NCBI GenBank assembly: GCA_022496205.1
Contig: WTXD01000328.1
Span: 1-12,328, forward strand
Origin: Gloeopeniophorella convolvens
Lineage: Eukaryota > Basidiomycota > Agaricomycetes > Russulales
DNA: 12,328 nucleotides
Direction: 5' to 3'
Part shown: positions 1 through 8,250 of the stretch, piece after piece
How positions within the stretch are numbered: the first letter of the stretch is position 1
Layout: each line of letters begins with the position of its first letter
Notes under the pieces: model-generated
What the model was told of the DNA's origin: nothing
Seen by the model: the letters and a program-made list of their open reading frames with translations, nothing else
The model's database searches: none
Translations under genes and position numbers: made by a program

Positions 1-422
1 GTGGGAGGAGTTCGGGCGATTTAGTTGGTGCGGGCGACGTCCAACGAGGACTGGGGGCTAGCGGAATCGGCATACATCATGTCAACGGAATCGCTAGCAC
101 AATCGGGCGTCACGCACCACGAGGACAGCCGCTACGGCAAGTGCGGCATTCCAGTCGGGACGAGGTTTTGGGACAAGGCTAGGTTGGCGATGACAATATC
201 CGCCTTCGAGTCTGGCGAGCTGATAATCCTCGTCTTCGCCTTGTCTGCTTGATCAAATGCGTTGAAATGAGGTAGCCTGGAATGGTCGGTGAATAGGCTT
301 CAGTATAGCAAAGGATAGTGCTCACTGCTAAGCTTGCATTTGGTGAGTCTCGGGCTGCAGGGACACTCACCGGGCTTCGAACCGGTAGTGCTGGTAAGGT
401 ATCTGACAACGAGCAATGATGG

Positions 423-431
423 ATGGATCTG

Positions 432-436
<5 letters not shown>
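423..436. repeat. Target-site duplication, poly(A) side
   Basis: ATGGATCTGAACTT, identical to 748-761. The last two T overlap the homopolymer, so the certain duplication is 12 bp. The bases just outside differ (G at 422 against C at 747), which sets the limit of the repeat. Confidence 0.85.
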
Positions 437-463
<27 letters not shown>

Positions 464-747
464 GGTCAGCATTTATATTCCGCAACAGTCGGACTACGAC
501 AAGACGCGGTCGGTACCTGACGCTAGCTACTGGACTGGCCGGCCACCATTTGTACGAATCGGTTATAGGTAATGAATGTAAGCTGAGGGGGGTCGTGGAA
601 TGCGAAGTCAGTCAAAGAGATGAGGGGTGGCTGCGGGCAGTAAGGCCGGGGCGGTCTGAAGGGCGGCAGAGGCGGGACAAGGGGCGGGCCGAGGCCGGCC
701 GAAGCCGAACGCATGCCAAGATAAATAAAAGAAAATGAGTGATGGGC
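435..747 (-). mobile_element. Retroposed element with poly(A) tail (SINE-like or processed retrocopy)
   Basis: On the minus strand the insert runs from 747 down to a run of A (29 T at 435-463 on the plus strand). The last one or two of these may belong to the target site. The run is preceded by an ATATAAA-type sequence about 10 nt upstream, which resembles a polyadenylation signal. The insert is flanked by a perfect direct repeat, ATGGATCTGAACTT, at 423-436 and 748-761. Poly(A) plus a 12-14 bp duplication is the usual mark of target-primed reverse transcription by a non-LTR (LINE) machinery. No clear Pol III A or B box is visible, and no reverse transcriptase is encoded in about 310 bp. It is therefore a SINE, a 5'-truncated LINE end, or a processed copy of a cellular mRNA. 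A GC-rich 63-codon frame (523-714, minus) lies inside but resembles nothing I know. Confidence 0.8.
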
Positions 748-761
748 ATGGATCTGAACTT
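748..761. repeat. Target-site duplication, 5' side of the element
   Basis: Second copy of ATGGATCTGAACTT. It lies next to the 5' end of the minus-strand element, and host-like sequence resumes at 762. Confidence 0.85.
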
Positions 762-820
762 ATCCCTAGGAGGTTCAGAGCATAGAAAGACGCGTCAGAC
801 GAAAAATGTGGGCGGAACAT

Positions 821-1440
821 CCAGTGGCACTTTGGTGACGTCGGAGTCGAAGACGAAGACGGAGTTCAGGCGAAGTTGGTCATTGGCTGGCATGGGCAAG
901 CGCGGGTCGGGCCGTCATCCGCACTCTGCAGATGAGTCTGCGAGGAGCCTTCGTTCCGCCGCACGCAGCTAGCGCACGCTTTCTACCCGCTGGCCTTGCC
1001 CTCCGCCGCACGGGTTCCAGAATACTGTCGGTTCTTACAGAGCGTCTGGCGGCCGCCCTCCGCGGATCAAGATCTTGTGGCAAGCTGCCGCACGAGGTAG
1101 ACACAAGTCGGCAATTTTCCCATCGCTAATCGATGTCCGTATCTGCCTCCACAACTTTACCCGTTCGACTCGCTCTCGTATTCAGCACGCACGATGATGT
1201 TGCAGCCCCAAGATGGATGGCGCAAGGGCAATTTATGAAGGAGGGAAACAGAGTACGTAGCCGCAAATCCATTCTCAATTGACTGAGACGAGCAGAATAA
1301 GGTACAGAGCAAGACGAGCACAAACGCGACAGACGAGAGACAAGATTGCCTAGGAAAGAGAAGTAGAGACGCCACGACCACAACGACGAACACAAAACGA
1401 ATCAAGACCTACGATACCAACGTCCCGCGACGCGGTCCTC
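821..1440. other. No gene called; probable 3' UTR and degraded sequence
   Basis: The part from about 1126 to 1440 is T-rich on the minus strand and directly follows the stop of the zinc-finger gene, so it is most likely its 3' UTR and downstream flank. Between 821 and 1126 the minus strand has one short protein-like stretch (about 795-908, ending FDSDVTKVPLDVPP then FFV and a TGA). It could be an upstream exon of the broken gene at 21-820, but it is too short to call. Open frames on both strands here are arginine- or serine-rich and look like chance frames of GC-rich DNA. Confidence 0.4.
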
Positions 1441-1443
1441 ATT

Positions 1444-1465
1444 GGGGGGGGGGAGGGGGGGAGGG
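1444..1465 (+). repeat. G-rich low-complexity tract (G10-A-G7-A-G3)
   Basis: Runs of 10, 7 and 3 G separated by single A. The tract starts 15 bp from the stop codon of the minus-strand zinc-finger gene, so its transcript would be C-rich here. The plus strand could fold as a G-quadruplex and the minus strand as an i-motif. It may equally be a simple replication-slippage tract whose exact length is hard to sequence. Confidence 0.85.
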
Positions 1466-1480
1466 CAGCGCACGCGTGGC

Positions 1481-3389
1481 TCACTTCGTGACATTCGTCC
1501 ACTTCGAAGTGTCCTGAATCTCCTCCCGCATCCTCTCAGCCCAACCTCCACCTTTGATGGGCTCTCCGGTCTTCACCCATTTGTCGAATTCTTCATTGTA
1601 CTTCTTCAAGATTTTCTTGGCGATCTTGATTTTCTGGCGAGATCGTTTCGACCAGACTGCGGTGCAAGAGTCCTCGAAGTGACGCTTGCATGCGTCAGGG
1701 CGTCCAAAGCAGTCCCCACACTTCATACAAGGGTGGATGGCCTTGGGGTGCTCCTCGGAGCAGTCGCAGTGGCGCTTGAAGTCGCGCCACTTCTTGATCA
1801 ATTCAGTGGGGCAGAGTTTGCACCGAATGATCTTGACCTCCCTGCGGTCAATCAACTCCTGGGGGGCATCCAAGAGCGCCCGATGCCTCTCGCTCAGCTT
1901 CTTTGGCATCTTGTCCTCCTTCTCGTCTTCCCCAGAGTCCTGTTGGGCCTTCTTGCGCCCCTTCTCTCCCCTCTTGGCCGAAGCCGACGCTTCGCTCGCG
2001 CGAGTGCCCGCCATCTCCCGTGAGCCGTTTGGCCCTGGGAGGGATTGGCGATACACTCCTTGCGAGGCTGTGGCAGCGAGCCTCTCCGCTCCGCTGCCCG
2101 CCGACTCGGATTTATCACTGGTATCTTTCAGGGTCTTGGCGATGGGCGGCTGGCCCGTCTTCGCCTTGACCCTTTTTGTCGTCGTCGCCCTGGATGTGGT
2201 GGGCTTGGCTTTCTTGGGCGGTTTCTCCTCAAAGCCGAGGTCGCTGCGAAGGGTACCATCGTCCTCGGCCTCATTGTCCTCCCTGGTTCGTTTTCTAAGG
2301 ACAGCAGGTGGAACAAGGACCTCACCGTGCGCCGGCACGACAATAGAAGGTGCTGGCGCTGGCGCGGCGGTCCCCGGAGCGACGGTAAGAAGAACCAGCT
2401 CGCTGCGCGACCTAGGGATTCGGTATGAGCAAATGGTAAGGTATGGCCACGCGGGCGGGACACATAGGATGACTACTCACGAGCCGAGTGCATGCGTGCT
2501 GCCGCATGGCGGGAGATAGCCAGAACGCATGTTGTGCAGTTCTTCCTCGGTATACCAGCCGGCGCCTTCGTCATCGGTAGAAAGCCAGGATGGCCGGATG
2601 CAGGTCGTTTGGTCGGGCTCGCCCAACCCAGAGGACTCGAGTGGCAGAGACCCCGACGCTGAGGGAATGCCATAGGAAGAGAGCTGTGGTGGGTGACGGT
2701 GAGCGGAGGTCGTTAGCGTGCATGCCACACCTGTACTCACGTTTGACAGTGGGCTGGATTCCCACTGATAGTTGCGCACCGGCGCGACCGCCTGGCAAGC
2801 GCCGTTGACATGTGGCGGAAAAGAAAAATCAAAACTCGAAACTTTGCGCACACTCAGTATGGGAACGGGCGTGAAGGGTGTAGGAACTCACCTTGGGGGA
2901 TGACGGCGGTAGTGTAGGGGACCTATGACACGGTGAGCATGAGTGGCATTCTTGGTCATTTGAACTCACGGGTGGAGTGGCATCACCACCAAAGTGCGTG
3001 GGACCGTCGCAAAAGCCAGGGGCGTTGAAGGCGGGAGCAGGTCGATTGTTCGTAGCGACATTGTAGCTGGTGGCATCGAAGGTACTGGGGACGCTACCGA
3101 AGCCACCGATGTTCGCCGAATTGAGACCCTGTGGCACCATGTTATAAGCGGCTCTCTGTGGCACCGTACCCACCAGATACTCACAGCGAAGTCAGGAAGT
3201 TCAGAGAGAAGTGAAGTAGGATGCGGGTAACCGCTCAGAGTGGGGCAAAGTGGTGTTGGAGTTGTACTCAACCTCGGCGGGCCCCATGTTTCCAGGCTCG
3301 AGACACTCGGGAGCGAACTCGGGGAATAGGTAGTCCATGTTGTGAGGGAAGGCAGATGTCAGGTTAGCAGATGGCTGGGAATAATTCAT
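1481..3389 (-). CDS. Putative zinc-finger transcriptional regulator, six exons
   Basis: Probable nuclear DNA-binding regulator of about 542 residues. Exons on the minus strand: 3389-3185, 3128-2970, 2922-2892, 2841-2741, 2683-2481 and 2411-1481; the introns are 56, 47, 50, 57 and 69 nt, all with GTGAGT donors and CAG, TAG or AAG acceptors, and every exon joins in frame. The N-terminal half is Ser/Pro/Asn/Gly-rich, as in fungal activation regions. A basic patch PPKKAKP lies near residue 300. Two adjacent zinc-binding motifs follow: Cys430-x2-Cys433-x13-His447, and Cys461-x2-Cys464-x12-His477-x4-Cys482 (C2HC). A lysine-rich helix-forming tail ends in a TGA at 1481-1483. ATG 3389 is chosen because the frame is good from there, with TATAAT-like and TC-rich sequence just upstream. 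Oddity: exon 1 needs a +1 shift near 3242-3245, either a surplus base in a G4 run or a 34-nt intron at 3234-3267. Target genes are unknown. Confidence 0.75.
3129..3184 (-). other. Intron 1 of the zinc-finger gene
   Basis: 56 nt, donor GTGAGTATC, acceptor CCACAG, with a TATAAC-like branch sequence about 20 nt before the acceptor. It is the best anchor for the frame of exon 1: the upstream exon must end in phase 0 (reading SELPDFA), which is what reveals the frame break further upstream. Confidence 0.8.
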
Positions 3390-3500
3390 CGCAGCGGAGG
3401 AGGGGGTTCAGATTATAGAGGGGAGAGAGATCAACAGCTGTGGGGGGTTGATGGAGGTACGGAGCAGGAGCAAGACACAACAACACGTTCATTTATTGAC
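3390..3500 (-). promoter_or_regulatory. Probable core promoter and leader of the zinc-finger gene
   Basis: On the minus strand there is a TATAAT-like element at 3412-3417, about 25 bp before the ATG, and an AATAAAT element near 3492-3498, about 105 bp before it, with TC-rich sequence between. Pyrimidine-rich leaders before the ATG are common in basidiomycete genes. Which element sets the transcription start cannot be told from sequence. Confidence 0.3.
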
Positions 3501-3956
3501 TCTCCGCATCCCCGAACGGGCTTCTTTTCCTGCGCGCAACGACACCCGAGCGTGACTCGAGAGCCGCGTGTGTTTTTTCAAGCACTTAAGGATCTGTGAT
3601 TTAAGGACTCGCCTGTGCAGGACCCCTTCGAGTATCTGCCAGGAGGACGAGAACGCATCGTTCTCATGCAGTTCGTCGCTCAGGATGATGGTGCCCCCTG
3701 CAGGGAGGGCAGTCCTGCGCGCACTACTCACTAGGAGCTTACACGGCGTTGAAAACAATAGATGTGGCGCGCCGTTAATCTATCCTCGGGATATGTTGTA
3801 TTTTCAAGGACCGCTGGGGGGCAAATAAGGTCACGGCACCATTGCCTTCTGGATCCCGGGCAACAATGGATGCGTGGCCATGAACTAAGGGCCACGCCTG
3901 TATATAAAACGTACGTGATGGGAGATCTGACTAGATCCAACGCTATTCATCGAATA

Positions 3957-4045
3957 GATGAGGACGGCGCAGGCCATTCCGCAGGCATCTGGAAGGGCAA
4001 TATATTGCGCCACGGTGCATACTTCTATGTAAATGCGTCCTCATC
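3957..4045. repeat. 10-bp inverted repeat with a 69-bp spacer
   Basis: GATGAGGACG at 3957-3966 is the reverse complement of CGTCCTCATC at 4036-4045. The match does not extend either way. No flanking duplication or transposase is visible, so it is not called as a transposon. Confidence 0.4.
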
Positions 4046-4112
4046 GAGTCCGCGGACGTGACCTTGGAGTGAGATAATTCCTGGGCAGGCCAAACACGAG
4101 TGGGCCTTCACA

Positions 4113-4152
4113 GCGAGGGACAACGCCCCTCGCCGCAAGCACCACGCTTGCG
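4113..4152. repeat. Two adjacent perfect hairpins
   Basis: GCGAGGG (4113-4119) pairs with CCCTCGC (4127-4133) around a 7-nt loop. CGCAAGC (4134-4140) pairs with GCTTGCG (4146-4152) around a 5-nt loop. The two 7-bp stems abut without a gap. They do not match a tRNA layout. Function unknown; chance is possible in sequence of this GC content. Confidence 0.6.
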
Positions 4153-5937
4153 ACGCGTGGCTGTTTATAGATAAATTTCCGCATGTCGGGTCCAGGCCTT
4201 GGAGACAACAGCATCATCGAGGAAAGGATGAGTTGTAGACTCTCAGATCGAAGTTGCAGTGACATGTCCAGGCTCGGCGCCGGTACGCGGTGGCTCTGCA
4301 TATACAGTAATAACACACAGTATCAGGAACTTCGATGATACGAACGCGTACGGGGAAGCTTACGCCGGCATTCACTCCTTCAGAGCGCGCTGGATCCCAT
4401 TGAACACAACCCGTCTGATAACCCGCATCAGCATATAAACATATTCCTACAAGGTCCCCGGACGCACATTTCTGAGCCAACAAACTCCGACCCGCAGCGC
4501 GAAAACAGAAAACAGGGCTCGGACCTCAGATGGACAGGAGTAAAGCAGACGTGTAGAGACTTGTCCGCAGGCCGCAGGTTACGCTCGGACTTTGTCCACC
4601 CGGCGACGATTAGCCAGCGTGACGCAGGCGCCGCGTAGATCAATGCAGAATACGACGCAGAGTACATGCAGTATTCAGGGCTGCCTGCAGAACGATGTGT
4701 CACTGCGCGGGGTCTGGTATTGGAGAAACGACACACGTACGATGGGGATGACAACCCTCGTACCGCAGTACCTGCGTACAGAGAGCACTGCAAGCGGGTA
4801 TCCCGCCCGGATGCGTGAACATCACGATACCGACGTCGCTGCTCGCGGCATGTACCTAAATCCCGTTATCTAAACGGCTCAGGACTGAGAATATGCTGGT
4901 TGTTCATGGTGAAAATGGAACGCACTAGTCAAAAAGTGTTATGTTCATGCAGCCCGGCATACTGCACCCAGGCGGATAACGCGCAATCGTGGCATGGATC
5001 TACCAAGCAACCGTATACGCGAACTAGCGCCCACCCGGAATAAGGCGTGTGGGGTACTGCGGACGCCTGCGTGAGGTCTCCAGCGCAGGGAAAAAATGGC
5101 ACGGACGTCCATTTCAGCGCTTTCGTCGCTGCCGTACTGGCATTGCTGCACCGCCACCGCGTCGCTCCGGCTTCGGCACTGTTGGATACCTCGAGGTGGT
5201 CTAGAGGATGCAATCCACGCGCGTAGGATCCGCTCGCCGCTCGCGCAAGAGAAGAAGTCACGGTCGACTAGCGTGGGCAGGCGCGGAAAAGCGCGGAGAG
5301 CCCGAGATGCCACGTGGTTTCGGCCCGGCACGCCGGAAACGCCTGATTCGCCAGGAGTCGCGTCCCTTCGCCTCCTCCACAAGTTACCGCGTCGTTCCAT
5401 GACGACTCCACCGAGCGCTGCTCGTTCGTCTCTCTAGCAACCCGCCTACCAAGTCGACATTCGTCCCACATTATCTTGCCAATTACTAGAATTGGGCTGT
5501 GTACTATAGCTCCCAGGGCTGTCCCAAACTCCCCGGTCGGAGAGAAGTTCGCTGACAAGTCGAATCAAGTATTGCCCTCAGCCCACTCTCAGACCTGCCG
5601 CCTCGAGCCTCGTGTGCGCGAGCAGATGCGCGAGATCCTACGGATCGACCCGTCCCCGAAATTCTCTCATGGCAAGATTGGGAATAAGAAGGTCCTATGA
5701 GGAATGCTAAGTCCTTGTATGTCCAGTCTCTGATTCGATCGATAACTCCGTATTCTGTCGTCCCCGAGTTTGCGACACTAGACATGTATGACATACTGTG
5801 GGTTCACCTATGCACATATATGAATCCACGCATGTCTATCATGGAGCCTTGTGGAGTCCATTTTCAGATTTATGCGCTCGGAGGACGGGTAGAGGTTTTT
5901 TTTAATGGTGTCGAAGGCCCACAACGCCCTATCGGAA

Positions 5938-6221
5938 TATATAAGAAGGGCTCTTCACAGGGTATTGGCGGACTCGAAACCGCCGCCTCGTCAACGCATG
6001 CGGGAAGGACGCGTGGTCCTCTGTTGTTTGGTCGTTGTTCGGTTGCCGCCGCGATCGGTATCGATAACACCCTACACCCTTTCTTCGTTTTTTCATCGGT
6101 TTCATATGCCTATAAGACAAGGAGCGCGGGCAGGAGGGTAAGTATCAGTCGCTTCGGATCGATTCTTCGCCTCATCATTTTGCATTCCCACCCTAGGCGT
6201 CGTGGGTGCCGGCGGGCGTGA
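5938..6221 (+). other. Candidate small spliced transcript (54 codons)
   Basis: A TATATAAG box at 5938-5945 is followed 53 bp later by an ATG at 5998. The frame runs to a consensus donor GTAAGTATC at 6138; a CCCTAG acceptor ends at 6196, giving a 59-nt intron of normal size with a CTCAT branch-like site. After splicing, the frame stops at the TGA at 6219-6221, giving 54 residues, Arg/Val-rich at the start and Arg/Gly-rich at the end. The promoter and splice signals are good but the peptide resembles nothing known to me. It could be a non-coding RNA, the first exons of a longer gene, or chance. Confidence 0.2.
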
Positions 6222-6514
6222 GACGGTACGTGGCTAGCGATGTCCTTTGTCTTTCAAATCTGACGGGGAATAAGCGTGACGCGTGCGTTGAGGGCGCCAA
6301 AGGCTATTCAGGAAGGCTCTGGTGGCGTGGTCGGAGGTTCACACGCTCTACATCATTGATCCCTCGCACTCTGATCTGTGGGCTTCACGTTTGTCGCCAG
6401 AGGCGCCACAGGAGATAATATAGGCGAACAAAGACGTGTGTACAAGATACATATATCAAAGACGACAATCGCTGATCGCAACTCTGCCCATTGCGTCTGC
6501 ATCCCTACAGTCAG
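6222..6514. other. Short intergenic stretch, no gene seen
   Basis: Lies directly downstream of the minus-strand pseudogene and probably holds its former 3' UTR. AT-rich patches occur around 6417-6460. No ORF, RNA gene or repeat stands out. Confidence 0.5.
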
Positions 6515-7964
6515 TTATGCTCTAGTGACTCCTTGCCTCCCGCATCCAATCCTTGTATGGTTGAAGGTCTCCATGGAGCCCTGCACGTATAACGTCTTCG
6601 GCAGGGACTCAGCATGGATTTCGGGCGTTGTGCTGGTCGCTGGCGATTCCGCCGTTTGACCAGCCCGCTCGAATAAATGTTGATTTGCTGTTGAAGTCTG
6701 AGAAGCGGATGGTACGTGGACCTCGTCTTCAGGTTCTGCTTGCCCTTGGGCTCCGGGCGCTACGTGCCACACAGTTTCATGGGGCTGTTGCGGAGGTTCC
6801 TCGTTCTTCTCGGGCCAAAAAGCTGGATGACCGCCGCGGGAGAGAAGACCATGCCCGGGCAGCTGTGGAGCATGGAAGCTGCCGGGCCCGGAGGCCTGAG
6901 GCCCTCAGGTATCCGAGGCGACGAACCGGGAATGCGCCGCCTGCGGCTTGTCCGAGAAGCGCACTCGCTTCCTCTCCGGTTTGGGTGTGGCTGCGGGCAC
7001 GGGCGTGGGGCTACAGGATGCAGCTACGCTCCGGGGGATCACTTGCCAGGTCAGCAGCGTCGATACGCTGGTATTCGGTTGCTGGTGGTCTGCGGTGGCG
7101 AGCGGTAGTCAGCGTCACTGGTGCTGGGCATCCCGGCGAGCAGGGCTTACCCTCTGGCTGTGGTGATGCCCTCCGTTTCCCCGGGCGTGGTGCGGTGCTG
7201 GACGGATTCATCGGGTTAAAGCGTCCAAGCCTCCTTCGAAACCGCGGCGGGTTGTTCGCGCCGGACGCGGTGTGCGCGGTGAGTGTCAATCGATGTTGGT
7301 GTCTGGGAACATCGGCGTCAGCAAGCAACATCCCTCCCAGTGCAGCGGAAGCGCGAGAATGGTGCTCACTCGAACCACGTTCTGTGCAGTGTTCCTTCGT
7401 CGTTCATCTGGGGACCATCGTAGCCAACCACTGGTCACTGAGGGAGAGCCCACCCGGCGCTGCCACCCTCGAATGGCAGCAAGTGCAGTGGCATGCCAGC
7501 CCAGGGTGGTGGAGCTCGGGGCTGTCGACAAACTGCCCCTGAGTAAGGGGAGGTGTACGAAATCCAAATGCCACTGGGCCTCTGGTACATCAACCGTATC
7601 GTTCAAGATGGCAGGATCGGTGGGCATCGAAAACGCGCTTTCGTGCGGGTGTGGGAGCTCAGGTGAGGTGTCCGCGCCGGTAGAGGGCTGTACGTGGTTT
7701 AGATGCATCGCAGTCTCAGAGCTGACGAGACTTACTTGGGCAGGTAGCTGCCGATGCCTGGGCATTGGCCGCGTAGACGCCGGGCGATTCAAGGGACATG
7801 TTCCCCGACGTGGTGCTTGCGTGTGCAGTGGCCGGGTTCTGGGAGCCCCAGTACGGCGCATCGGCGGGTACCACCCCGGGTGTACTATCCACCAGGCGAA
7901 AACCGGATCCGTTTTGAAGCTGCGCTCGGCGATGCGCTGTTCAATGCGCTCGTCGGAGTGGCAT
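6515..7964 (-). pseudogene. Five-exon gene of unknown function with in-frame TGA codons
   Basis: Exons on the minus strand: 7964-7736, 7687-7559, 7521-7370, 7302-7151 and 7089-6515. Introns of 48 (GTAAGT), 67 (GTGAGC) and 61 nt (GTAAGC) have CAG acceptors and branch-like CTAAA or CTGAC sites. The last two keep phase exactly, so the coding nature is well supported. The product (about 410 residues) would be Pro/Ser/Thr-rich and hydrophilic, with basic patches (RFRRRLGRF, PKPERKRVRFSDKP) that suggest a nuclear protein; I recognise no domain. Defects: in-frame TGA at 7435-7437 and 6905-6907, and a third at 7941-7943, eight codons after the only upstream ATG. Exon 1 is one base too long for exon 2. 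Exons 2 and 3 join only through a 37-nt intron (7522-7558) or a one-base shift. It could be a degraded relative of the zinc-finger gene, but no finger is present. Confidence 0.65.
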
Positions 7965-8250
7965 ATGACGACTGGCTGCTCCGTCAAGGGCGGATTAGCG
8001 TCTCAGGAGGGTGAAGCGGAGTAGGTGTTGGCGGAGTCGTGTGCGTTGAGAGGTTGGTACTGCTTTGAGGTGTGTGGGTTACAGCGAGTGCACAAGAGAG
8101 GGATGTGGGAGGAGGATGAGAGATGGACGCGAAGTGTTCAGGGCTTTATGGAGGGGAGAGTGTCTGTAGATCCGCAGCTCGCGCGCTTAACAGTCGAGTT
8201 CATGCCACCGAAAGCCATTGTGCCCAGAGTCCTGTAAAGCTTCCTTTGAG
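7965..8250 (-). promoter_or_regulatory. Probable promoter and TC-rich leader of the 6515-7964 pseudogene
   Basis: On the minus strand a CATAAAG element (about 8144-8150) is followed by a long TC-rich leader reaching the ATG at 7964. A GTAACC...GCTAAT...GAGCAG arrangement in between could be a 5' UTR intron. There is also a short minus-strand frame beginning MAFGGMNSTVK near 8218, of unknown meaning. Confidence 0.3.

Larger units (their letters stand above)
21..820 (-). pseudogene. Decayed unknown gene, interrupted by a retroposed element
   Basis: I do not recognise the family. On the minus strand the frame from 299 down to the TAA at 21-23 reads like ordinary protein (for example FNAFDQADKAKTRIISS at the upstream end) apart from one in-frame TAG at 132-134. 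A TGA at 300-302 precedes it in the same frame. Upstream, a GTGAGT donor after 371 and a TTAG acceptor ending at 328 define a possible 43-nt intron whose phase fits both sides. If the element at 435-747 and one copy of its target duplication are removed, the frame from 820 to 748 joins 422 to 371 without a stop. A second frame is also open across this join, so the reading frame there is not certain. The real start, upstream exons and function are unknown. The stops and the insertion make it very unlikely to be functional. Confidence 0.35.
3501..5935. other. Long intergenic stretch without a supported gene
   Basis: No frame here combines a start, plausible introns and family-like sequence. Several frames of 90-150 codons are open on both strands, mainly at 4929-5400, where two overlapping minus frames compete. 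That is what GC-rich non-coding or strongly decayed DNA gives. A TATATAAAA sequence at 3900-3908 has no convincing gene after it. Hairpins are listed separately. Short protein-like runs on the minus strand near 3600-3700 and 5650-5794 could be remnants of old genes. Confidence 0.5.

Noticed and set aside
372..390. B-box-like GGTTCGAAGCC on the minus strand, suggesting a tRNA gene or tRNA-derived SINE
   Set aside because: No A box, no acceptor-stem pairing and no anticodon arm can be laid out around it, and it lies outside the retroelement, in a stretch that reads as coding.
1442..2519. Long plus-strand frames (193 and 277 codons) opposite the zinc-finger gene
   Set aside because: They are shadows of the minus-strand exons: Ser/Arg/Leu-rich, crossing intron boundaries, while the minus frame has zinc-finger motifs and correct splice phases.
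3489..3758. Minus-strand 89-codon frame with a protein-like core (GGTIILSDELHENDAF)
   Set aside because: It lies in the promoter region of the zinc-finger gene, starts at a non-ATG codon and has no clear upstream exon. Possible remnant, not callable.
3899..3920. TATATAAAA box at 3900-3908 on the plus strand
   Set aside because: The frames after it are short or unconvincing, so no gene can be attached to this element.
3957..4045. 10-bp inverted repeat as the ends of a small DNA transposon
   Set aside because: Only 89 bp in total, no flanking duplication and no extension of the repeat.
4929..5400. Two overlapping minus-strand frames of 110 and 151 codons
   Set aside because: They compete with each other, have no splice sites or recognisable motif, and plus frames of similar length occur in the same place.
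6628..8024. Plus-strand frames of 304 and 250 codons
   Set aside because: They overlap the minus-strand pseudogene, whose introns join in phase; the plus frames have arginine-, tryptophan- and cysteine-rich composition typical of antisense frames.
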